A DNA stretch of 64,000 nucleotides from positions 744,001-808,000 of the forward strand of contig CAWBJO010000007.1 of NCBI GenBank assembly GCA_963789175.1, in the 5' to 3' direction. Numbering within the stretch: position 1 is the stretch's first letter; each line of letters opens with the position of its first letter. The position numbers and the translations under genes are program-made. This DNA comes from CAWBJO01 sp963789175 (GTDB lineage: Bacteria; Pseudomonadota; Alphaproteobacteria; Rhizobiales; Aestuariivirgaceae). The notes beneath the pieces were generated by a model that saw only the letters and a program-made list of their open reading frames with translations, had not been told where the DNA came from and searched no databases. Below are positions 18,733-27,853 of this stretch, piece after piece.

Positions 18733-19728
18733 ATGTTTTCCAGGCTCGCCACAACCGCCGCCGCGCTCGTGTCCATGGTGACGCTGGCGGCCGCTGCCGA
18801 AATCAAGCCAGCGATCGTTTATGACCTTGGCGGCAAGTTCGATAAATCCTTCAACGAAGGCGTCTTCAACGGCGCCGAGAAGTTCAAGGCGGACACCAGT
18901 GTCGAGTTCCGCGATTTCGAAATCCAGAACGACAGCCAGCGCGAGCAGGCGCTGCGCAACTTCGCCAAGCGCGGCCATACCCCAATCGTCGCTGTCGGCT
19001 TCTCGCAGGCCCAGGCGGTCGAGAAGGTGGCAGCCGAGTTCCCGGACATCCAGTTCGCCATACTCGACATGGTCGTCGATAAGCCGAACGTCTCCTCCAT
19101 CGTGTTCAAGGAACAGGAGGGCAGCTACCTTGTCGGCGTTCTCGCCGCGCTCGCGTCGAAGTCGGGCAAGGTCGGATTCGTCGGCGGCATGGACATTCCG
19201 CTCATTCGGCGTTTCGCCTGCGGTTTTGTCGGTGGCGTCAAGTCGGTGAAGGCGGACGCCGAGGTGTTCCAGAACATGACCGGCACGACCGGCGCCGCCT
19301 GGACCGACCCGGTGAAGGGCGGCGAGCTTGCCAAATCACAGTTCGATCGCGGCGCCGATGTCGTCTATCACGCCGCCGGCGGCACCGGTCTCGGTGTGCT
19401 GCAGGCCGCGGCCGACGCCGGCAAGCTCGGCATTGGTGTCGATTCCAACCAGAACTACGTCCATCCCGGAAAGGTGCTGACGTCCATGCTGAAGCGCGTC
19501 GACGTCGCGACCTACAAGGTCTTCGACGATGCCAAGAACGGCAAATTCCAGCCCGGCGTGCAGGTGATGGGCCTCGCCGAGGGCGGCGTCGGTTGGGCGC
19601 TCGACGACAACAATCGCTCCCTGGTTACCCCCGAGATGGAAGCTGCCGTGAAGAAGGCCGAGGACGACATCAAGTCCGGTGCCGTCAAGGTCCACGACTA
19701 CATGGCGGATTCGGCTTGCCCCTACTAA
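18733..19728 (+). CDS. BMP-family (PnrA-like) nucleoside-binding protein of an ABC transporter
   Basis: Periplasmic receptor of the basic-membrane-protein family, whose characterised members bind purine or other nucleosides. 331 residues; Sec signal peptide with cleavage after about TLAAAA, with no lipobox cysteine, as is common in alphaproteobacteria. Typical BMP motifs: YDLGGKFDKSFNEG, GFVGGMDIPLIRRF, VDSNQNYVHPGKVLTSMLKR. GGGAGA precedes the ATG. First gene of a nine-gene operon running to 27853; the downstream cytidine deaminase, phosphorylases, deoC and deoB make a nucleoside ligand very likely. Confidence 0.92.
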   Translation: MFSRLATTAAALVSMVTLAAAAEIKPAIVYDLGGKFDKSFNEGVFNGAEKFKADTSVEFRDFEIQNDSQREQALRNFAKRGHTPIVAVGFSQAQAVEKVAAEFPDIQFAILDMVVDKPNVSSIVFKEQEGSYLVGVLAALASKSGKVGFVGGMDIPLIRRFACGFVGGVKSVKADAEVFQNMTGTTGAAWTDPVKGGELAKSQFDRGADVVYHAAGGTGLGVLQAAADAGKLGIGVDSNQNYVHPGKVLTSMLKRVDVATYKVFDDAKNGKFQPGVQVMGLAEGGVGWALDDNNRSLVTPEMEAAVKKAEDDIKSGAVKVHDYMADSACPY

Positions 19729-19765
19729 TAGGCTGATCTTGGGTCGGCCCGGCCGCGGCGCGGCG

Positions 19766-21304
19766 ATGAAGTCCGGCGATGTCCCCGCAGCCATCGAGCT
19801 GCGGGGAATCGACAAGCGTTTCGGAGCCGTGCACGCGAACCGCAACGTCTCGCTTCGCGTCGAGCGCGGCACCATTCACGGAATCGTCGGCGAGAACGGC
19901 GCCGGCAAGTCGACCCTGATGTCGATTCTCTACGGCTTCTACACGCCCGACGACGGCGAGATCCTCGTCAACGGCACGCCCGCCGTCATCCGCGCGCCGA
20001 GCGATGCCATCGCCCGCGGCATCGGCATGGTTCACCAGCACTTCATGCTGGTCGAGAACTTCACCGTTCTCGAGAACGTCATTCTCGGTGCCGAAGGCGG
20101 CGCCATGCTCAATCGCGGCATGGCATCGGCCTATGCGATCCTCTCCGAGCTTCGCCAGAACTACGGGCTCGACGTTCCGGCCGGCGCCCTCATTTCCGAG
20201 CTGCCCGTCGGCCTGCAGCAGCGGGTCGAGATCCTGAAGGCGCTGTTCCGCGGCGCCGAGACGCTCATCCTCGACGAGCCGACCGGAGTCCTGACGCCGG
20301 CTGAAGCCACGCATTTGTTCACGGTGCTGGGTCAGCTCCGCGACCAGGGCAAGACGGTCATTCTCATCACACATAAGCTCAAGGAGATCATGGCCATCAC
20401 CGACACGGTGTCGGTCATGCGCAAGGGAGAGCTGACCGCCACCCTTCCCACGCGGAGTACGACGCCTCAGAAGCTCGCCAAGCTGATGGTGGGAAGAGCC
20501 GTCGTTCTCCGCGTCACGAAATCCCGCGCCAAGCCTGCCGCCAAGGTGCTCGAGGTGAAGGACCTCACCTACCGCGACGGCGCCGGCGTTGAGCGCCTGA
20601 AGGGCGTCAGCTTCGATGTCCATGCCGGCGAGATCGTCGGCATCGCCGGCGTCGCCGGAAACGGTCAGAGCGAGCTCCTCGAGGTGCTCGCCGGCATTCG
20701 CCCGATGACCACCGGCGAAATCCGGCTCCATGGCAGGCCACTCACCGAGCGCGACTGCAACGCCCGCACCATGCGCGACGTGCGCGTCGCCCACGTGCCC
20801 GAAGACCGCCAGCGCATGGGCCTGGTGCTTCCCTTCGAGGCCTGCGAGAACGCCATTCTCGGCTATCATCGCGACGAGGCCTATGGAAGCGGCGTCTTCC
20901 TCAACCGTGCCGCCGTCACCGGTGACACCCGCGCCAAGATGGAGCGCTACGACGTGCGCCCGCCGCACCCCGAACGGCGCATGTCGTTGTTCTCTGGCGG
21001 CAACCAGCAGAAGCTCGTGCTGGCGCGCGAGATCGAGCGTGATCCCGACCTGCTGATCGTCGGCCAGCCGACGCGCGGAGTCGACATCGGCGCGATCGAA
21101 TTCATCCACCAGCGCCTCGTCGAGCTGCGCGATCGCGGTAAGGCGATCCTTCTCGTCTCGGTCGAGCTCGAGGAGATCAAGGCGCTTGCCGATCGACTGC
21201 TGGTCATGTTCGCCGGAACGATCGCGGGCGAGCGGCCGCCCTCTGCCTCCGAATCCGAGCTGAGCGCTCTCATGGCCGGCCTTGCCACCGACGAGGCCGC
21301 ATGA
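19766..21304 (+). CDS. Nucleoside ABC transporter ATP-binding protein (double ATPase)
   Basis: Duplicated ATPase of 512 residues. N-terminal half: Walker A GENGAGKST, signature-like ELPVGLQQR (LPVGxxQR type), Walker B LILDEPTGVLTP. C-terminal half: degenerate Walker A GVAGNGQSE and signature LFSGGNQQK, with Walker B LLIVGQPTRGVD, in which the usual Glu is Gln-shifted, as expected for this RbsA/NupA-like class. ATG 19766 gives the best family alignment. Overlaps the first permease by 4 bases. Confidence 0.92.
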   Translation: MKSGDVPAAIELRGIDKRFGAVHANRNVSLRVERGTIHGIVGENGAGKSTLMSILYGFYTPDDGEILVNGTPAVIRAPSDAIARGIGMVHQHFMLVENFTVLENVILGAEGGAMLNRGMASAYAILSELRQNYGLDVPAGALISELPVGLQQRVEILKALFRGAETLILDEPTGVLTPAEATHLFTVLGQLRDQGKTVILITHKLKEIMAITDTVSVMRKGELTATLPTRSTTPQKLAKLMVGRAVVLRVTKSRAKPAAKVLEVKDLTYRDGAGVERLKGVSFDVHAGEIVGIAGVAGNGQSELLEVLAGIRPMTTGEIRLHGRPLTERDCNARTMRDVRVAHVPEDRQRMGLVLPFEACENAILGYHRDEAYGSGVFLNRAAVTGDTRAKMERYDVRPPHPERRMSLFSGGNQQKLVLAREIERDPDLLIVGQPTRGVDIGAIEFIHQRLVELRDRGKAILLVSVELEEIKALADRLLVMFAGTIAGERPPSASESELSALMAGLATDEAA

Positions 21305-22416
21305 GCGCCAAGGGCGAGATCCCCCGCTGGGCGCACTACGCGCTGCTTCCCGCCCTGAACCTTGCCGCCGCCTTCGTCGTCTCGGGGATCGTGCTCCTGA
21401 GCATCGGCGAGCCTCCCCTGTCCGCCGCACTGACCATCCTGCGCGGCGCTTTCGGTACTGCCGAAGGCATCGAGTACACTCTTTTCTATGCTACCAACTT
21501 CATGTTCACTGGACTTGCCTTCGCGGTCGCGGTCCATGCCGGGCTCTTCAATATCGGTGCCGAGGGACAGGCCTATGTCGCCGGTCTCGGCGTCGCGCTC
21601 GTCTGCCTCAATCTCGACTTCCTGCCCGCCCCGCTGATCATCCTTGCCGCCATCCTCGCCGCCGCGGCGTTCGGCGCCGCCTGGGCCTTCGTTCCAGGCT
21701 ACCTGCAGGCGACGCGCGGCAGCCACGTCGTCATCACGACGATCATGTTCAACTTCATCGCCTCCTCGCTGATCGTCTATCTTTTGGTCAACGTGCTGGC
21801 GCCGCCTGGCTCCATGCAGCCCGAGACCCGTACCTTCGTCGAAGCCGCCCGCCTGCCGTTCATGCACGAGCTGCTGTCGGGCGTCGGGATTTCGGTTCCG
21901 CCGTCGCCGCTCAACCTCTCCTTCCTCTGGGCGCTCGCCTGCGCCTTGGGCGTTTACGTCCTTATTTGGCGGACCAAGCTCGGCTACGAGCTCCGCACCC
22001 TCGGCGCCAACCCGTATGCCGCCGTCTATGGCGGCATGTCGCCCCCCCGTCTCATCGTCGTCGCCATGATGATCTCGGGCATGCTTGCCGGCTTCATGGC
22101 GCTGAACGAGATCATGGGCTCCCAGCACCGCATGATCCTCGACTTCACTTCTGGCTACGGCTTCGTCGGCATCGCCGTCGCGCTCATGGGCAGATCGCAT
22201 CCGATCGGCATCATCCTCGCCGCAGTGCTTTTCGGGGGACTTTACCAGGGCGGCGCCGAGCTTGCCTTCGACAGCCCCAACATCACCCGCGACCTGGTGG
22301 TGCTGATCCAGGGACTGGTCATCATGATGGCCGGCGGTCTCGAGCATCTGTTCCGGCCGCTGGTCGTGCGTCTCTTCGCGGCCCGCTCCGCGCCGCGCGC
22401 CGTGGCGGAGGCGTGA
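21301..22416 (+). CDS. Nucleoside ABC transporter permease 1 (BPD_transp_2 family)
   Basis: Membrane channel subunit, 371 residues with about nine hydrophobic segments. Family motifs are visible: NIGAEGQ (residues about 82-88), GANPYAAVYGGM and GYGFVGIAVALMGRSHPIGI. Partner of the adjacent permease; together they form the RbsC/YufP-YufQ type heterodimer. Starts in the stop of the ATPase gene (ATGA) and ends one base before the next ATG. Confidence 0.93.
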   Translation: MSAKGEIPRWAHYALLPALNLAAAFVVSGIVLLSIGEPPLSAALTILRGAFGTAEGIEYTLFYATNFMFTGLAFAVAVHAGLFNIGAEGQAYVAGLGVALVCLNLDFLPAPLIILAAILAAAAFGAAWAFVPGYLQATRGSHVVITTIMFNFIASSLIVYLLVNVLAPPGSMQPETRTFVEAARLPFMHELLSGVGISVPPSPLNLSFLWALACALGVYVLIWRTKLGYELRTLGANPYAAVYGGMSPPRLIVVAMMISGMLAGFMALNEIMGSQHRMILDFTSGYGFVGIAVALMGRSHPIGIILAAVLFGGLYQGGAELAFDSPNITRDLVVLIQGLVIMMAGGLEHLFRPLVVRLFAARSAPRAVAEA

Positions 22417-22417
22417 G

Positions 22418-23389
22418 ATGGAGGTCTTCTCGGTTCTCATCCTCATCCTCGACTCGGCCATCCGCCTGTCAGTCCCCTTGCTCTTTGCTTGTCTCGCCGG
22501 CCTATATGCCGAACGCGCCGGCGTCTTCGATATCGGCCTCGAGGGCAAGATGCTCGTGGCCGCCTTCGCGGCCGGCACCGTCGCCGCGCTGTACGGCTCA
22601 GCCTGGGCCGGCCTCGCCGCCGCCATCGTCGCGTCCGCCGTCTTCGCCCTGCTGCACGGGTTTGCCACCATCTCCAACCGCGGCAACCAGATCGTCTCCG
22701 GCCTCGCCATCAACATCCTGGCCGCCGGTCTCACGGCGCAGCTCGGCGTCACGCTCTTTCAGCGCGGCGGCCAGACGCCGCAGCTCGAGCCCTCGGCCCG
22801 CTTCCTGGAGATCACGCTGCCCGGCGCCGCGTCGGTGCGTCGGCTACCGATCCTCGGAGACGTCTATGCCGACCTCGTTTCGGGCCACAGCATTCTCGTC
22901 TATGCCGCCTATCTCATGGTGCCTCTGACCTGGTGGATCGTCTACCGGACGCGCTTCGGCCTGCGCCTGCGCGCCGTCGGCGAGAACCCGGCAGCCGCCG
23001 ATACCGCGGGCATTTCGGTCCCCCGGCTTCGCTACCAGGCCGTGCTGTGCGGCGGCATCCTGTGCGGCTTCGGGGGTGCCTATCTGGCGATCGCCCAAAG
23101 CTCGAGCTTCATTCGCGACATGACCGCCGGCAAGGGCTTCATCGCCCTGGCCGCCCTCGTCTTCGCCAAGTGGCGACCGGTGCAGGCCATGGGCGCCTGC
23201 TTCCTGTTCGGGCTGCTCGATGCCGCATCCATCCGCCTCCAGGGCGTGCCCCTGCCGGGAATCGGCGTCATGCCGGTTCAATTGACCCAGGCCGTGCCGT
23301 ATATTCTGACGGTGGCCCTCCTGGCCGGCTTCATCGGCCGCGCCGTCCCGCCCAAGGCCGGCGGCGTGCCCTATGTGAAGGAACACTAG
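22418..23389 (+). CDS. Nucleoside ABC transporter permease 2 (BPD_transp_2 family)
   Basis: Second channel subunit, 323 residues. It has the matching motif FDIGLEGKMLVAAF near the N-terminus, GENPAAADTAGISV in the central loop and GKGFIALAALVFAKWRP. About eight to nine membrane spans. The stop codon abuts the cytidine deaminase ATG directly, consistent with one transcript for uptake and breakdown. Confidence 0.93.
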   Translation: MEVFSVLILILDSAIRLSVPLLFACLAGLYAERAGVFDIGLEGKMLVAAFAAGTVAALYGSAWAGLAAAIVASAVFALLHGFATISNRGNQIVSGLAINILAAGLTAQLGVTLFQRGGQTPQLEPSARFLEITLPGAASVRRLPILGDVYADLVSGHSILVYAAYLMVPLTWWIVYRTRFGLRLRAVGENPAAADTAGISVPRLRYQAVLCGGILCGFGGAYLAIAQSSSFIRDMTAGKGFIALAALVFAKWRPVQAMGACFLFGLLDAASIRLQGVPLPGIGVMPVQLTQAVPYILTVALLAGFIGRAVPPKAGGVPYVKEH

Positions 23390-23794
23390 ATGGCAGACAG
23401 GGAGCTCTTCGACGCCGCCATGCGCGCCCGCACCACTGCCTACGCGCCCTACTCGCGCTTCTACGTCGGTGCCGCGCTCCGCGACGAGCGCGGCCGCATC
23501 CATGTCGGCTGCAACGTGGAGAATGCGGCCTACCCCCAAGGCCTCTGCGCCGAGGCCGGCGCGCTGGCCGCCATGGTCGCGGCGGGCGGCCGCCAGTGCG
23601 TGACCATCGCCATCAGCGGCACCGGCACGCTGGTCACGCCGTGCGGCGGCTGTCGCCAGAAGCTCCGGGAATTCGGCGACGACCGCATGCCCGTCCATGT
23701 CTGCGACGAGACCGGCATGCTGCTGCGGTCGTTCCTTCTCGAGGAGCTTCTGCCCTTCTCTTTCGGCCCTGAGAATCTCGAAGGCACGATGTGA
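23390..23794 (+). CDS. cdd: Cytidine deaminase
   Basis: Zinc hydrolase converting cytidine/deoxycytidine to uridine/deoxyuridine. At 134 residues it is the short tetrameric type. Substrate motif YAPYSRFYVGAAL, zinc/catalytic motif CAEAGAL (Cys zinc ligand plus catalytic Glu) and second zinc pair PCGGCRQ. The residue after CAE is Ala rather than the usual Arg, a mild deviation that leaves the ligands intact. Overlaps the phosphorylase gene by 4 bases. Confidence 0.93.
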   Translation: MADRELFDAAMRARTTAYAPYSRFYVGAALRDERGRIHVGCNVENAAYPQGLCAEAGALAAMVAAGGRQCVTIAISGTGTLVTPCGGCRQKLREFGDDRMPVHVCDETGMLLRSFLLEELLPFSFGPENLEGTM

Positions 23795-24600
23795 CGACCG
23801 CCAGACCCGTCCAGTACCTGCGCCGGCGGCTGAAGAAACTTGCGCCGTCCGTTGCCGTCGTGCTCGGCTCGAGCCTCGGCCGCGTCGCCGATCTCGTCGC
23901 CGATCCCGTGACGACGCCCTATGCGAGCATCCCCGGCTTTCCCCGCCCCGGCGTGTCGGGCCACGCCGGACTTCTCGTCGCCGGACGGGTCGGCGCCAAC
24001 GACGTTCTGGTCCTCAACGGGCGCGTCCATCCCTATGAGAAGGGCAACCCGGCCGCCATGCGGCCCATCCTGGAAACCCTTGCGGCGCTCCGGATTCGGG
24101 TCGTCATCCTGCTCAATGCCGCCGGCTCCCTGATGCCGGGCGTCGGCGCCGGTCGCCTCATGATGATCACCGACCACATCAACTTCACCGGGCTCAATCC
24201 CCTGACCGGCGACAAAGGCAACGAGCGCTTCGTGTCGATGACCGATGCCTATGACCGCGGGCTCGCCGACCGCCTGCGCGCCGCGGCCAAGGCCGAGGCG
24301 ATCGACCTCGCCGAGGGAACCTATGCCTGGTTTTCCGGTCCCTCCTTTGAGACGCCGGCCGAGATCCGCGCTGTCCGGATGCTCGGTGCCGATGCGGTCG
24401 GCATGTCCACCGTTCCGGAGGTCATACTGGCGCGCCGCTTTGGCCTGAGGGTCGCCGCCGTCTCCGCCATCACCAATCTCGCCGCCGGAATATCCGGCGC
24501 CTCTCCGTCACACGAGGAAACTCTGCGCGAGGGCGGTCGCTGCGCCGCCGATCTGTCGCGACTCTTGAGCTCGGTCCTGGAGCAGCCCATCGATGGATGA
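23791..24600 (+). CDS. punA: Purine-nucleoside phosphorylase (trimeric PNP/MTAP family)
   Basis: Phosphorolysis of purine (deoxy)nucleosides to base plus (deoxy)ribose 1-phosphate. 269 residues; family motifs VVLGSSLG, NGRVHPYEKG, LNAAGSL, SGPSFETPAEIRAVRMLGADAVGMSTVPE and SAITNLAAGI (here split by normal spacing). GTG start at 23791 overlapping the cdd stop. Its ribose 1-phosphate product is fed to DeoB encoded in the same operon. The GMSTVPE signature separates it from the hexameric DeoD type. Confidence 0.92.
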   Translation: MTTARPVQYLRRRLKKLAPSVAVVLGSSLGRVADLVADPVTTPYASIPGFPRPGVSGHAGLLVAGRVGANDVLVLNGRVHPYEKGNPAAMRPILETLAALRIRVVILLNAAGSLMPGVGAGRLMMITDHINFTGLNPLTGDKGNERFVSMTDAYDRGLADRLRAAAKAEAIDLAEGTYAWFSGPSFETPAEIRAVRMLGADAVGMSTVPEVILARRFGLRVAAVSAITNLAAGISGASPSHEETLREGGRCAADLSRLLSSVLEQPIDG

Positions 24601-25336
24601 TGCCTGCCGGATCATCCGGCTTCTCGACCTGACCAATCTCGACGACAACGCCACGGCCGAGGCCATCGATCGCCTGTGCGTCCGCGCGTCCACCCGCTTC
24701 TGCGATGTCGCCGCCCTCTGTGTCTACCCGCAATGGGTGCGGCGGGCCGCGATCCGCCGACCGTCGAGCCTCATCCGGGTCGCGTCGGTGGCGAACTTTC
24801 CGCATGGCTCTACCGATGCCGCCGCAGCGGCGCGGACCACGGCCGAGTGCTTCGCGGCCGGTGCCGACGAGATCGATGTCGTGCTCCCCTGGCGTGCATG
24901 GCTCGACGGCGACCGCGAGGCGGCCCGCAACGTCCTGCGCTCCTGCCGCGCCGAAGTCCCTTTCAATGGGCGCATGAAGGTCATCCTCGAGACGGGCGAG
25001 CTGAGGATACCGCAGGCGATTGCCGATGCGACGCGCCTCGCCCTCGATGAGGGTGCCGGATTCGTGAAGACGTCGACGGGAAAGACCGGCACCGGCGCCA
25101 CGCTCGATGCGGCTCGCATCATGATCGAGACGATACGTTCGACCGGCGCTGCGGCAGGCTTCAAGGCTTCGGGCGGCATTCGGACCGGGGAGCAGGCGAA
25201 AACCTATCTCGCCCTGGCCCGCGAGATCATGGGCGACGACTGGATTGCCCCTGAGACGTTTCGGTTCGGGGCGAGCGGCCTGATCGACGACCTGCAGGCC
25301 GCCCCCGGAGCGCCGCCAGCCGGCGGAGCCTACTGA
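24593..25336 (+). CDS. deoC: Deoxyribose-phosphate aldolase
   Basis: Class I aldolase splitting 2-deoxyribose 5-phosphate into acetaldehyde and glyceraldehyde 3-phosphate. 247 residues. The Schiff-base lysine lies in FVKTSTGKTG and the second active-site lysine in GFKASGGIRT. A TIM-barrel N-terminus starts LLDLTNLDDNAT. Overlaps the PNP gene by 8 bases; the thymidine phosphorylase GTG follows one base after its stop. Confidence 0.94.
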   Translation: MDDACRIIRLLDLTNLDDNATAEAIDRLCVRASTRFCDVAALCVYPQWVRRAAIRRPSSLIRVASVANFPHGSTDAAAAARTTAECFAAGADEIDVVLPWRAWLDGDREAARNVLRSCRAEVPFNGRMKVILETGELRIPQAIADATRLALDEGAGFVKTSTGKTGTGATLDAARIMIETIRSTGAAAGFKASGGIRTGEQAKTYLALAREIMGDDWIAPETFRFGASGLIDDLQAAPGAPPAGGAY

Positions 25337-25337
25337 C

Positions 25338-26657
25338 GTGCTGATCCAGGAAATCATCCGCAAGAAGCGCGACGGCGGCACGCTCTCCTCCGCCGAGATC
25401 GGTGCCCTCATCGAAGCCGTGACTCGCGACGAGGCCGCCGCTCCCCAGGCCGCCGCCTTCGCCATGAGTGTTTTCTTCCGTGGGCTGAGCGATGCCGAGA
25501 CCGTCGCCCTGACCACCGCCATGCGCGACAGCGGGCCGGTCCTCGCCTGGCCCAAGTCGGAATTCCCGGGGCCCATCGTCGACAAGCATTCGACGGGGGG
25601 CATCGGCGACAACGTCTCGCTTCTACTCGCCCCCCTGCTCGCCGAGGTCGGCGCCTACGTGCCGATGATCTCGGGCCGCGGCCTCGGCCATACCGGCGGC
25701 ACCCTCGACAAGCTCGATTCCATTCCCGGCTACCAGTCCCAGCCCGACATCACGCGTTTCCGCGACACGGTGCGGACCGTCGGCTGCGCCATCGTCGGGC
25801 AGACGGCGGAGCTTGCGCCCGCCGACCGGCGCCTCTACGCCATCCGCGACGTAACCGCGACCGTGGAGTCCGTCCCGCTGATCGTCGCCTCGATCCTCTC
25901 GAAGAAGCTTGCCGCCGGCCTCGAGACCCTCGTGCTCGACGTGAAGGTCGGCTCCGGCGCTTTCATGACGACGATCGAGGACGCACGGCGCCTGGCGCGG
26001 GCCCTGGTCGCTGTTGCCGGCGGCGCCGGCCTCAAGGTGTCCGCCGTTCTGACCGACATGGATGAACCCTTGGCGCCCGTCGCCGGTAACGCCCTCGAGG
26101 TCGCCAATGCCATCGCCAACATGAAGCAGCCGGTCGACGCCCGCCTCGAGACGGTCACCTTCGCGCTGGGCGCCGAAATCATGCTGCTCGCAGGCTTGGC
26201 GACATCGCGGGCCGATGCGCTGTCGCGGCTCGCCCGGGCGCGCGACAGCGGCGCGGCGGTGGAACGCTTCGCCCGCATGGTGAAGAAGCTCGGCGGACCC
26301 GCCGACCTCGTCGACAGGCCGGATCGCCACCTGGGTGCGGCACCGGTCGTCCGTGCGGCCGTTCCGACCGGGGCCGGACGCGTCGCCGCCATCGACACGC
26401 GGTCGATGGGGCTCGCCGTCATCGGCCTCGGCGGCGGCCGCCGCCTGACTTCGGATGCGATTGACTATGCCGTGGGGCTGTCCGCGCTGGCCGGGATCGG
26501 CACCGAGGTCGGGCCGGATCGGCCGCTCGCCCTCGTTCATGCGCGCACGGAGGCGAAGGCGGAGGAAGCCATTGCCATCGTTCGCTCGGCCTATGCGATC
26601 GGCGAGGCGATGCCCCGTGCTCCGGTCGTCCGAGAAACCGTGACGGCGGGTGGGTGA
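25338..26657 (+). CDS. deoA: Thymidine phosphorylase
   Basis: Releases thymine (or uracil) from pyrimidine deoxynucleosides as deoxyribose 1-phosphate. 439 residues, usual length. Phosphate-binding motif KHSTGGIGDNVS, GRGLGHTGGTLDKLDSIPG and the KVGSGAF motif are intact. GTG start at 25338. The stop overlaps the deoB start region. The thymine/uracil released could feed PreTA, encoded immediately downstream on the opposite strand. Confidence 0.94.
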   Translation: MLIQEIIRKKRDGGTLSSAEIGALIEAVTRDEAAAPQAAAFAMSVFFRGLSDAETVALTTAMRDSGPVLAWPKSEFPGPIVDKHSTGGIGDNVSLLLAPLLAEVGAYVPMISGRGLGHTGGTLDKLDSIPGYQSQPDITRFRDTVRTVGCAIVGQTAELAPADRRLYAIRDVTATVESVPLIVASILSKKLAAGLETLVLDVKVGSGAFMTTIEDARRLARALVAVAGGAGLKVSAVLTDMDEPLAPVAGNALEVANAIANMKQPVDARLETVTFALGAEIMLLAGLATSRADALSRLARARDSGAAVERFARMVKKLGGPADLVDRPDRHLGAAPVVRAAVPTGAGRVAAIDTRSMGLAVIGLGGGRRLTSDAIDYAVGLSALAGIGTEVGPDRPLALVHARTEAKAEEAIAIVRSAYAIGEAMPRAPVVRETVTAGG

Positions 26658-27853
26658 TGGCGCGGGCCTTCCTGCTCGTCCTCGATTCCGTCGGTGTCGG
26701 CGGTGCGCCCGACGCCGCGCGATATGGCGATGAGGGTGCGAACACCGTAGGTCATGTCGCCGGATCGCGTGCCGCGGCCGCCAGCCCGTTCCGCATTCCC
26801 CATCTGCTCGACCTCGGCCTCGGCCATTCCTGCGAGCTCGCGAGCGGAAATTTCCCCGCCGGGCTGTCGCGTCCCGAGCGTCTGAAGGCCCAGTGGGGCT
26901 GCGCGACGGAACAGGCCAGGGGCAAGGACACTCCGTCCGGTCATTGGGAAATTGCGGGCCTGCCGCTGGCTCTCGACTGGGGTTACTTCCCCAATACCGT
27001 TCCGTGCTTCCCGGCGGGCTTTACCGAAACCCTGATCCGCCGTTGCCGGTTGCCGGGCATTCTCGGCAATCGCCACGCCTCCGGCATCGAGATCATCGAG
27101 ACGATGGGCGCCGAGCACCTCGCCACCGGCAAGCCCATCGTCTACACCTCCGTCGACTCCGTCATCCAGATCGCCGCCCATGAGACGGCCTTCGGCCTGG
27201 ATCGCCTTTACGAGGTGTGCGCCGTCGCGCGTGAGCTTGCCGATCCGCTGAACGTCGGGCGCGTCATAGCGCGGCCCTTCATCGGCAGCGACCCGGCCAC
27301 CTTCGCGCGCACCCCAAACCGCCGCGACTTCGCGGTGCAGCCCCCCGGCCCCACCCTGCTCGATCACGCCGCCGCCGCCGGACGCGCCATCGTCACCATC
27401 GGCAAGATCGCCGACATCTTCGCCCACCGGGCCACCGGCCGGGTGTTGAAGGCCCCCGACAATGACGGGCTTTTCGATCGCACCGTGGAAGCCTCGCTCG
27501 ATCTCGCCGACGGCGGTCTGCTGATGGCGAACTTCGTCGACTTCGACACGGTTTACGGTCACCGCCGCGATGCCGACGGCTATGCCGGCGCGCTCGAGGC
27601 CTTCGACCGGCGGTTATCAGAATTCTTCGAGATCCTGCAGCCTGGCGATCTCGCGGTCATCACCGCCGATCACGGCTGCGATCCAGGCTTCCGCGGCACC
27701 GATCACACCCGCGAGCGCGTGCCCGTTCTCGCCTTCGGGCCTAGGATCGAGCCGCGCCCGCTCGGCATCCGCGACAGCTTTGCCGATATCGGCCAGACCG
27801 TCGCTCGCCATCTGGGGCTCGAGCCGCTGCCCCACGGAACCGCCTGGAACTGA
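26657..27853 (+). CDS. deoB: Phosphopentomutase
   Basis: Metal-dependent mutase of the alkaline phosphatase superfamily, interconverting (deoxy)ribose 1- and 5-phosphates. 398 residues. Metal ligands are visible in VLDSVGVGGAPDA, ANTVGHVA, and TADHGCDPGFRGTDHTRE; PSGHWEIAG is the family core motif. ATG 26657 preferred over the GTG one codon earlier. Last gene of the nucleoside operon; its stop directly abuts the stop of convergent preA. Confidence 0.94.
   Translation: MARAFLLVLDSVGVGGAPDAARYGDEGANTVGHVAGSRAAAASPFRIPHLLDLGLGHSCELASGNFPAGLSRPERLKAQWGCATEQARGKDTPSGHWEIAGLPLALDWGYFPNTVPCFPAGFTETLIRRCRLPGILGNRHASGIEIIETMGAEHLATGKPIVYTSVDSVIQIAAHETAFGLDRLYEVCAVARELADPLNVGRVIARPFIGSDPATFARTPNRRDFAVQPPGPTLLDHAAAAGRAIVTIGKIADIFAHRATGRVLKAPDNDGLFDRTVEASLDLADGGLLMANFVDFDTVYGHRRDADGYAGALEAFDRRLSEFFEILQPGDLAVITADHGCDPGFRGTDHTRERVPVLAFGPRIEPRPLGIRDSFADIGQTVARHLGLEPLPHGTAWN

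Noticed and set aside
23548..23568. Cytidine deaminase CAEAGAL with Ala after CAE as a broken active site
   Set aside because: The Cys zinc ligand and catalytic Glu are intact and the second zinc motif PCGGC is present; the variation is at a non-essential position.
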